A DNA stretch of 64,000 bases, taken from contig NW_020194667.1 of NCBI RefSeq assembly GCF_002865645.1, positions 1,883,762-1,947,761 of the forward strand, given 5' to 3'. Shown in pieces: positions 1 through 9,400 of the stretch. The notes beneath the pieces are model-generated. The model saw nothing but the letters and a program-made list of their open reading frames with translations, did no database searches and had not been told where the DNA came from. The stretch's first letter is position 1. Every line of letters begins with the position of its first letter. This stretch comes from Hyaloscypha bicolor E. Its lineage: Eukaryota > Ascomycota > Leotiomycetes > Helotiales > Hyaloscyphaceae. The translations under genes and the position numbers were made by a program.

Positions 1-2613
1 AACTTGAGGCGGAGATGTCGATTGTTTTCGGACGCATCTGAATCGGTGCTCTGCCAATTTTTCTTTTTGCCAACATTTGTAGCACCGGATGAGGCCCAAG
101 CCACTTTTAACAGCCATTGCATATGGTTCCCACCTTCCCCCTGAAGGTAAAGTGCAGCAGCTTGTACATCTGCTCCTTCTCTGATCAACAATCTGACAAA
201 GTTCACATTCCGCTGCTTCACTGCCATAATCAAAGCTGTGCCAGAGGCTAAGGCATTGATCTTAGCCTCATAAAGCAGCTGCGCTATGCCTTCATGACCC
301 GCCTCTGTTGCTAGGAGTAGTGGTGGATTTCCCAAACCATCTGCTCTAATCACATCAGCCCCACGGTCAAGAAGCAACCGCACGATCCCTTCATGACCCG
401 CCCTTACTGCTAGGGATAGTGGTGGATTTCCAAAATAATCCACATTATTCACATTGGCCCCGCGGTCAAGAAGCAGCCGTATTATCCCTTCATGACCCGC
501 CTCTGTTGCTAGGAGTAGTGGTAGAGTTCCAAAGAAATTTTCTCTATTCACATCAGCCCCACGGTCAAGAAGCAACCGCACGATCCCTTCATGACCCGTC
601 CTTGCTGCTATTGATAGTGGTGGAACTCCCAAGAAATTTTCTCTATTCACATCAGCCCCATAGTCAAGAAGCAGCCGCACGATCCCTCCATGACCCGCCC
701 CTGCTGCTAGGGATAGTGGTGGATTTCCCAAGCAATTTACTCTATTCACATTCGGCCCACGGTCAAGAAGCAGCCGCACGATCCCTTCATGACCCGCCCT
801 TGCTGCTAGGGGTAGTGGTGGATCTTTCCATCGATATGCCTTATTCATATCAGCCCCACGGTCAAGAAGCAATTGCACTATCTCTTTATGACCCGCCTCT
901 ATTGCCAGGCATAGTGGTAGATCTTCCGAATAATCTTTATTCACATTGGCCCCGCGGTCAAGAAACAGCCGCACCCTCCCTTCATCGGCCGCCCGTACTG
1001 CTAGGTATAGCTCTTTGTTCAACAAGGTTTGTTCCAGGCCTGTTCGCAATTTGCCAGATATCGGTGGACAGAGCGACGCTAGAACATTTTCGTCGCTTTG
1101 GTGCGAGGCTCCTGATAGTTGGTTAAAATCGCTAATAGCGCTTGGATGTGAGTATCCATGCGCATCCGGTCCATCTGTCATATGCAAGGCGGTCGAGATG
1201 TAGACTTCAGGATTGTCAGTGCCGGCTGGTCGCGAAAATGGCCCTTGTGTCTCATCGATATCTAGTAGAGGCTCCGTCAGGTCTTCGACAGCTCCATCTG
1301 CCATTGCTTCTTCCACAAGCGTGGTTGTTGACCTAGACTCAGACTCAGAGGTCGATAACGCTTCCTCATCATCAATTGCACAGAAACTATCATCAAGCTC
1401 CGTGATATCCTTGTCGAGTTTCTGCTTCTGGAAGTATTTCCAAAGCTGGTAGTCCATGAATCCGAGTTTGTAAAGGTTCTCATAACCGAAGCTTTGGAAA
1501 ACCTGACCGTCCCCAAGGAACCCATTCACAAGAAGATCCATCTCCAGAGCCAAAGATTGGTTGGCAGGGTTGTCGCAAAGTGTCGAGCGGAGATCCTTGA
1601 GCAGTCTCATCAAGGTATGATAGTGTCTGAGGAGGGCTAGCCCGTTGACTATTCTCGCCGGACAACCCAAACCACTCTCAACATTGCCCAAGGGTATATG
1701 AGTAGCCAGTTTGTCATACAAAGAATGACTATAGATGGTGATGTGCATTTGATTCACGGACTTGTAAACCTCGAATGTGAAGGCTTCTTGCAAATGGTGT
1801 TTCCGGCAGAAGCAATGAAAAGTGCATGGTCTTTCCTCGTCAACATTGATGTACGAGCCGTATCCGAAAGAGTCCCCTTGATAGATCGTATCACTGCGAG
1901 GGGTCAGCCAAGTATACATAGTACTTCTGTAAGGGCAGGCTACTCAGGATATGTCTCAGAAAAGCGAAACTTCTTCGCCCACGGTCGATAAGGGCAGTCC
2001 TGCTCATAGGAGCCACCGTCAGGCAGCATATTATGGGGGTCTGGATATGTGTCTGAAACATCCAAAAGCTCGCTGGGTGACGTAGGTGTGGTAGACGTGC
2101 TATCGCCAGAGGTGGACAGATTCTGCATTGGTGATATGGGATTGAGAGGAGCCCATGCTTTCCTCCTGAGATATTTTTTGAGTCGTCGCTCGTCTACAGG
2201 CCTTCCATGAGGACCCAAAATTGTTGGGCGCCCCGTCGCATCCGATATCGTTTTCTGATCAAGGAGGGGGCATGCAGTCTTGATGGTGAGATTTTTAGCA
2301 AAATTCCACAGTTTGAATTTGTCTTTAAACATTTTAGACCTTTCCAAAATTTAGCTAAATGTCCGCAGTGACAAGGGTAGTAGAAATGTGCTGACGTAGG
2401 ATGGAAATCGTGCTCCTTTGAGAGCATTTCCATAAGCTGGCGCAGCGACTTATTGTCATCGATATAGAACTTCTTAATGAGGGGTTTCATGGCATCCCAT
2501 GCTTGGGTACTGTATCGCCGACAGCGACTGGGATTATTTTGGCATACAGAGAAGTTGGACCCAGCTACGGGAGGTAGCGCGAGTTCTGACGCTCGACTAT
2601 GAGAGTCATCCAT
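1..2613 (-). CDS. Clr5-domain ankyrin-repeat protein, 3' end beyond window
   Basis: Three exons fit in one frame: 2613-2396, 2339-1983 and 1926-1; the gene runs off the left edge. The first intron (2395-2340, branch-like GCTAA, AG end) joins the two halves of a Clr5 domain at about residues 30-90. It begins with a W-D-A-M-K-P-L-I pattern and ends in an FKLWNF segment. The second intron (1982-1927) has a weak GTGGGC donor, so that junction is less sure. A middle region of about 300 residues is rich in acidic and Ser residues. It is followed by at least seven ankyrin repeats carrying the G-H-E-G-I-V-R-L-L-L-D-R-G-A-D signature. Clr5 domains are common N-terminal modules of fungal multidomain proteins with ankyrin or TPR tails; their role is mostly unknown. 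The start is the first ATG upstream of the Clr5 domain. A second gene of this type lies at 34753-37809. Confidence 0.85.
270..960 (-). repeat. 99-bp DNA repeats encoding ankyrin units
   Basis: The ankyrin part of the Clr5 gene is a tandem array with a period of 99 bp (33 codons). Long stretches are nearly identical in DNA, for example the block around GATCCCTTCATGACCCGCC on the + strand at 379-397, 487-505 and 583-598. The conservation is at nucleotide level and includes silent sites, which suggests recent expansion or gene conversion. Confidence 0.8.
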
Positions 2614-3059
2614 TGTCGCTTGAACAGGTCAGTCTTGAAAGGCCGCAGGAATGGATGCTTGGAGAGGAATCAAGGGACAGGGCGCAGTTGAAAATGCGAG
2701 CAAAGGAAAAGGTGCTTATCAGTAGCTCTGGGGTCGAAAAAAGCCGAAGCTGAGCTTGTACAGGATGGGAAAAAGTGAAGATAAGATGCGCCTCTTGAGC
2801 TGGACAAAATCCGAAGTTGTGATGGGTAAGGCTGCCATGACATGAAATATATAAGGTTGTCGGAGAACGCATTACCAGGAAGGATGCTCCATATTTTTCC
2901 TCGCAGGGCTGTCGGGCGGAGGACAGGGGCCCAAAAGTCCTTTGCGTCTGGACGGATCAGCTGCTGGCAGGGGTGTGCACGGGTTATGCATGGGCTTTTT
3001 GGACTGGGCACTAGTACATTTGGAGCTTTTGGTCGAGATTCAATCAATCAGCAACAAAA
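2614..3059. other. Intergenic, no gene seen
   Basis: This interval lies between the Clr5/ankyrin start and the decayed transporter. Only short shadow frames are present. It probably holds the ankyrin gene promoter and the lost 3' half of the transporter; I recognise nothing in it. Confidence 0.5.
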
Positions 3060-3751
3060 CCAATGACTCAAACAGTCGACCCAAAGCGCACTTTATCAAT
3101 GAGATTCGTGAAAATAACTGGGTAGATGATTCCTGCTGCTGCACTGCCCGTTTCTGCGATACCGACTGCCAGCCACTGCCAGCCAACAGGGGTGCTGAAG
3201 TACCCTGCATGACTGCAAAGATGGGACGAATAGGAAGCCGCTTTCGATACCGACGACGACGCGATGGAGCATCATGTGCCCGAACAGGATGCAGAAGGCT
3301 CCGGTGAGGAGAAAGCGTAGATAGCCGTTGTCGTAGATCCGGCCTATGACGCAGCTGACTGTGAAGACTAGGAGGGCTTGCAGACTGTCGATCCAGGAGA
3401 TGTTGGAGGATGTTTGGGTGAACAGCTTCCCGAATTCGTAAAAGGTTTGGTTGTCGCCGAAGATCATGACGATTCCTGGTTTGTGTTAGTGGGAGAGGTG
3501 GTTTGTGAGATTTATTTTGGGAAGGGGATGCCCAAAGTGTTGAATATCAACATCCAACTTCCTAGCACCTGCAGCCATGCTTTGGCTCCTCCATTTGGGG
3601 GAGGGTTACTTGGAGGAGGAGGAAGTGGAGATGCTGCTAACTTAGCCTCGATGTCCTTGGAGATTGAATGGCTATGCCTAGCTTCCAGTTTCTCTGCATC
3701 CCTCAACGAGATTGTTGGCAAACGGCTGACTGTTTGATGATCAGAATCCAT
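3060..3751 (-). pseudogene. Decayed MFS monocarboxylate-transporter-like gene
   Basis: The N-terminus (ATG at 3751) has the family layout: a cytosolic Pro-rich tail, then GGAKAWLQVLGSWML and the first helix. It continues after a 56-nt intron (3531-3476) with GDNQTFYEFGKLF, SSNISWIDSLQALL and the GRIYDNGYLR loop, all typical of fungal MCT/Mch-type transporters. Around 3190-3215 the reading jumps frame. The next family block (GWQWLAVGIAETGSAAAGIIYP) is read in another frame, and an in-frame TGA follows at 3070-3068. Everything after about helix 6 is absent. The intron donor is GC rather than GT; splicing from it restores the family reading exactly. A full-length homologue would have about 12 helices, so this is a relic. 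Confidence 0.8.
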
Positions 3752-4320
3752 TATTGAAGGAAATGAATGATCTGGATCAAGTAGAAGTAGGCATGGGAGA
3801 CGACTAATAATAATTGCGGCAGAAAAGTTTGTGGCAAAATATGAAAGCAGCTTTTTCTGAGTATAAACGAAATACTCGAGACGTAGTAACAACCGATATT
3901 CTTACTTAACCATCCTTCAATAGATGTTATATAGCATTGGAATTCGGCGGAGTTAAGAAAGGAAACACTGATCACGATGTTTGGCAGGCAGACAGTAAGA
4001 TCGTGGTATTAAAAAGCCCCCTTTCTGTCCGCTTACTGTAGTCATTCCTACCTCCCTAACTCGAACCCGAATGCGAACCCATGATCAACGACAAGGGCTT
4101 TCGTTCCTCGTTCTTCGCACCCTCGTTCAATTTCTCCTCCCTTCCACACATCTTGTGACACATGCAGCAGCCCTACCGATGAATAGAGCCTCACTTTCCT
4201 CCTGCAGACAAAGCCACGAACATCTCCCTGCGGCCATCCTTCACCAGAAAAAAGCAGTTTACAATCTCTAATACCCATTATAGTAATATGAACAGAAAGC
4301 TGCGTTCCAATTCCCGCCCA
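3752..4320. other. Intergenic, no gene seen
   Basis: This is the 5' side of the transporter relic and the 3' flank of the RING gene. Frames here are short and look like shadows. No RNA gene or repeat was recognised. Confidence 0.4.
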
Positions 4321-4917
4321 TCAAACATCCCAATCATCAAACCCCCTCACCAATCCCCGACAAACCGGACAGCGAACCTCCACTTTCAAATCGCTCTGCA
4401 GGAACCCGAACCAATGAACCAAACACTCCACATCCAAAAGATGTCCACAAGGCTGCACGACCCTCGCCTCGCCTCTCCCCTCGCGAAACCCTTCAAGACA
4501 GATATAGCATTCTTGCGTTGCTGAAATGTCAGAGCCGAAGAGGCTGTCTTTTTCGGCATCGGCATCGGGATTGGGATCGGCGTCGCTTTTGTCGATGTCA
4601 TTGTCTTCTTGGTTTAATCGTTGCTCTTGTTCTTGATCCTGATGACCTAGTTAAGCACGGTTAGCAGTCTGTTCTATATCCCAAAGCGAACAAAACGCGA
4701 TGCGAGAGTACTACTCACCATCAATCTCAATCTCTTTGTCATCGTTATCTCCTGTCTTGACTCGTTTCGGCAGAGAAGGATTTTTCGTCTTCGTATCGGG
4801 AGAAGGAGTATCGGAGTCTCGGTCGCGTTTTGTCCCCGTCGGTGGCTGCTGGTCAATGGTTTCCTCATCCATCGTGGCAGATTTCGAGGCGATTTGGTGG
4901 GAGGTTGGATAGGGCAC
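4321..4917 (-). CDS. Small RING-finger protein (putative E3 ubiquitin ligase)
   Basis: Two exons, 4917-4719 and 4646-4321, give 174 codons. The 72-nt intron starts GTGAGTAG and ends AACTAG. The N-terminal half is charged and low complexity (Lys/Arg/Asp/Glu, then alternating Asp, Pro and Asn). The C-terminal part carries a C3HC4-like RING: E-C-Y-I-C, then Q-P-C-G-H, C-L-V-H-W and C-P-V-C. RING domains of this kind recruit E2 enzymes and pass ubiquitin to a substrate. No membrane segment or other domain is visible, so the partner is unknown. A second in-frame ATG lies 15 codons downstream (MDEET) and could be the real start. The RING sits close to the C-terminus, with fewer than 20 residues after the last cysteine. 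Confidence 0.8.
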
Positions 4918-6493
4918 GAGATCGAAAGCAGAACTTTGCGAGCCGAGCGGGTTTTCCTTTTCCTTCCACTAGACATTAGAGCGATATAAAGGGGTGAGGG
5001 GAAGTAATTTAAATAGAACATGTTGCTAGAATTCACCAGGCCGGGTGAATTTGTTAAGCAACATAGATGGCAAAAGGAGCTTATACGAGGAGAATAGCAC
5101 ACCAAGTTGAGTACACTCAAAGGTTCTAGTCTTGTAAGAGCAATGGACATTTAGGGCTATAGAATGTTCTATGTGAACCAGGTACAATGAAAACCAAGGA
5201 CTGCAACTATACCCATCAAGCAAGTGCAAGGAAAATCGAAGACTGCATGAGGTTGAATATGAACGAAGTAGAATGAGAATTAAGTCCTGGGCAAGTTTGA
5301 TGAATTGTAAGTACAATTCAACTCAAACCTTGTCACGTTATCCCTTCGAAATCGGAGGCTCTCAAATGTTCCATGTTAAGCAAGTACAATCAATAGACAG
5401 ACCGCCAAAGAGGAAAGCGAGAAGAAGATCGCGATTGTTGGGAGTCGGTCGAATTTAACCTAAAAATGAAGCTAGATCCCGAGATCCACCACCTAGAGGC
5501 AAGATTGAGTGATAGATTTCGGTGCTCAAGGGCCTCGAGGTGGCAGCAGGGCAGAGGCAAGAAGATCGTCGAGCTACACAGATTGCGGAGGGGGTTACCT
5601 GGAGCTCCGAGAGGAAATGAGACGGCTTCATAACCGCGAGGTCAAGTTTCTAAAAGAAAGGTTGAGGGTTTGACAAGCCGGGCCTCGACAGGAGCTGTGG
5701 ACAGGTTACAACGGGACACCTTTGGGCTTTATCTTTTTCTCTCAGGCGCTCATACTGCCCTTGAACTCAACTCCCAGCCAGGGAGTGACGAGTCCAATGA
5801 GATGGCAGGGCAATAGAGGTCTTTAGAGCAATCAGGGTAGCACTGGTCGAGAGCAAGACATGCAGAAGAAACCGGGCCCTTATGGGTAGGCTAAAGTGCT
5901 CTATTCCCGGATGCAATGTTGCGTGCTTGGACACGGACGCGGGTAAGCTGGCATTTGTCCAACACGCCCTCTCCAGCCACGCAGGTCAGATGGCCTCCAC
6001 TAGAAGCAAGAGGAACCGTCCACTGCCCGGTTACAAGCATGTGTCCACCCAGCACGTGATCCCATCCCCCTCCGCAAGGCATTTCGATAGGGTTCGACGA
6101 CTTTGCCAAAGAGTCAGAGTTGTGGAGGGGAACACAGTCTCACACCAGGGTTGATTACCCTACAGTAGTCTTGAGTGAGCAGAATTGCTCGGATTCGAGA
6201 AAACACTACAAGTCTTGGGAGATGATAGAGATACACATCGCTTTGAACCACCCGGCTCAGTGGGACATGATCTATGTGCAGCAGGCACAATGAAAAGCAA
6301 GGGCTTTCAAGAATACAATACACGGTAAATACATTGCGGAAATGGGGATCAAAGGGTGCAGGAATGTAGTGAGGATAAACTCATCCTAAGAAATATATAC
6401 TACATCCACCCATTTCTATCAGCAACAGTACTCATCGACAGCCCGAGCAAGCAATGCAATCACCAATCTTCTTCTCCTCGTCCCTTTCCATAT
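4918..6493. other. 1.6-kb intergenic region with degenerate repeats
   Basis: This lies between the RING gene start and the vma-1 stop. No convincing gene was found. An open frame at 5882-6154 (+) has two cysteines and two histidines in a finger-like order but no other support. The region contains diverged copies of a short unit (see the repeat entry at 5171-5250). Confidence 0.5.
5171..5250 (+). repeat. Degenerate short direct repeat
   Basis: Two diverged units lie side by side (about 5177-5208 and 5217-5250). They share the pattern CAgGTaCAAtGAAAAcCaA followed by GACTGCA. A third related copy is at about 6270-6303 (CTATGTG..GCAGGCACAATGAAAAGCAAGG) and a weaker one at about 5371-5393. They may be remnants of an old repeat. 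Confidence 0.4.
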
Positions 6494-9400
6494 CTACTCA
6501 TCAGTGACAGAGGCAAACTTGTCAGTCATAGCTTGGACCAAATCCTCATACTATAGCCTGTCAGCGGAATTTCAATCATGGAAAGTGATTAGACATACCT
6601 TCTTCGTGATCACCTCCTCACCCTCGCTAGGAACCTCGAATTTCATGCTTCGGAGCTGCGATTGGAGCTCACCAGTAGCTTCTCGAACCTTGTTCCAGTT
6701 GGCACCTTGAGCAACAGCCTTCTGTGCCTCATCGTGGAAACCCATCATTGCCTTCATCATCCATTCAGTCTTCCAGATGGGACAGAATTGGTCGTAATCA
6801 CTATAACCATTCTGTTGCAAGAAATCTTCCTTGATCAAAGCAGCCACATCGAGAGTGATCTTGTCGGGATCGGACAAAGCGGACTTTCCGACCAATTGCA
6901 CGACCTGGTCCAATTCCTCAGAATCGGAGAGCAGCTGCTTGATACGGTCTCGAAGTCGAGGGAATTCGGGGTAATCCTTCTCATAGTACTTGTCGAGAAC
7001 GTTGGTGTACTTGCTGTAGCTGACTGAGGTGTTTATTGAGGGGAAATGTTTTCGTTGAGCGAGCTTCTTGTCGAGACCCCAGAAGACCTGCACGATACCA
7101 AGCGTACTACTAGTCACGGGATCTGAGAAATCACCACCAGGAGGACTGACGGCACCGACAATGCTGACACTTCCTTCACGATTGGGGCTACCAAGAGCTT
7201 GGACTTTTCCAGCACGTTCGTAGAAAGAAGCAAGCTTAGCACCCAAGTATGCAGGGAAACCTTGATCAGCAGGCATTTCTCCCAAACGACCAGAAATTTC
7301 TCGAAGAGCCTCAGCCCATCGAGACGTAGAATCAGCCATCATGGCAACGTCCTTGCCTTGATCACGGAAGTACTCGGCGACAGCTTATGAAACGCAATGA
7401 TTAGTATGTGTAAGGATGAACAGTATGATGCTGAAGCGAAGGTGCAAGGAGGGGGGAGGAGTATCTTACTTATTCCTACATGAAAAACAATGATTAGCTC
7501 GTGTAATAAAAGATTAGCGTGTGTTGAGGATGAACAGAATGAAATGTGTGATGAGACAGCGGCCAGAAGCAGATGCCTGATGATACAGCAGCCAGTATGC
7601 GATGTAAATGAACAGTGTCGATTGTGCGATGTTTGATGGACGGCGTCGGAACGATGGCAAAACCCAAAATAGCAGGAAATCGAGGCTCCCGATTTGTAGT
7701 GATATGCGATAAGAATAAGCAGCAGCACTGAGAGACTTATTGAGAAGCCTGAGCTTCTCGGGCCGCCTTCTTGTGGGATGGAGTGTTCTTGTGACGATTC
7801 AAGTCCCACTCAGTCCCGAAGCCTTTGTTGCAGGTGTGGCAATGGTGTTTGCCCTTGGCTTTAGCTTTGGCGCGCTTTGTTTTCCTATTGATGGAGTATT
7901 GGGATGTCTCGGACTTCTCGGTTCCGGCCGCCCGATTCGCATGGCTTTCACTCGCCAGATGTTTGTCCAGTGCGGCCTGACTCTGCAAGGGCATCTCGCA
8001 GACACCACAATAGAAGCGTTGCTCGGTTTTGGCTTTGGTTTTGACTTTTTTTGCAGTCTTGTTGACTTTGTCTCTGTGCTTCGCAGCCCAAGCATTCTTC
8101 TGTACCCGGCCATGTGCACGGAAGGCATCTGGGTCTTTTGCTTTCTTTGCTAGCCGCCACTGTGAAATGCGTTTGGCATCGTGCTCTTTCCTGAGGTGTG
8201 CGATAATCTCAAGTTTATCTGGACTCAAGTCTAAATTCCCGAGAATCTTTTCGCGGAGAGGCAGATGTGTGCCGAGAGGCTCCCACTCTACCGTCTGTCG
8301 TTCCCAGAGCAGCACATCTTGGTACAACACATCTGAAGTAGATGCACGCGAGGCGTGAAACAGACATGTAAAGATTGCTTCAAGTAGTAGAAACCGAGCT
8401 CGAACCCGGGGAACAAGGCCTGCAGACGGTAACGGTGTCCAGCAAAGTGGACCTTGATGTGAAATGTGGTAGCCTTGACGAAATGCTTCACGCACGAGCC
8501 GAGGAAGCATGGCGTGACCGGGTCCATAGTTCTTAAGCCTATCCGAAACTCCAAGAGTGGCATCGGTACCAGAGCCAACATACAGCTTGGGGTTGCAGCC
8601 AAACTTCTCCATAGTGATGCCATAGATTGCCCACACTTTACAAACAGGCTTCGGCAAAGACTTAAAGAAGCTGATTCCAGGAGGCTCAGAGCGGGTGAGA
8701 ACGTCTTGCATGTCTGGTGGGAATTCAAGAGGTGAGCATGCGGCTATGCTGTCGTATGCGGAGCGTGTGTCGAACAGAACTTTGAAGCTCGGGTTGAGAT
8801 ACCAATCGGGTGCAGTTATTTGTACAAGCTTCCATGTCATGTCTTCGACCATCCGTTGAACAGCATCGAGGTTGAGGAGATCGCCTTCGTCGATGTCCAG
8901 ATCGTCGAACTCTTCAGAGCTGTCATCGGTGTTGGAACCGAGGTCCTCGATTTGGACGCCGTCCGAGTCAATTGACTCGGTCTGCTCCGAGGCTTGCTTC
9001 ATGTCTTCAACCCGTAGGAATCAGGGCTACCGATTCTTGCCACTCGGTGCTGTTAGCGAGAGTGCAGCGATGGGAGCAATCTCGGAGAACTTACCTCTTT
9101 GTATAACCTCTTTTAAACGAGACTTCAATGAGCTCAGGTGAAGGCAGCTGGGGAGATCTACAACAAGATACTCCTCCAATGATCTTCTTGCACACAGAGA
9201 CGTCGTTGAGGTCGATGGTCTGATGCTCGGCGGATGATGATGAAGAACATCTTCTGGGAGGAGGACGACATATCGTCGTCGTATTGAGAAGGCAGGTGCA
9301 AACCACTAGGTCTGAAGGCAGGCGCTATATGCAGAAGGACGGTGCTGAAGGGAAGGTGCAGAGAGAGGGATTATCATACCAGTGTAAATAGAAGCTTCTC

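Noticed and set aside
5882..6154. Small open frame with Cys-x4-Cys and two His, zinc-finger-like
   Set aside because: Spacing fits no finger family well, no splice or promoter support, and it overlaps an opposite-strand frame of equal quality.
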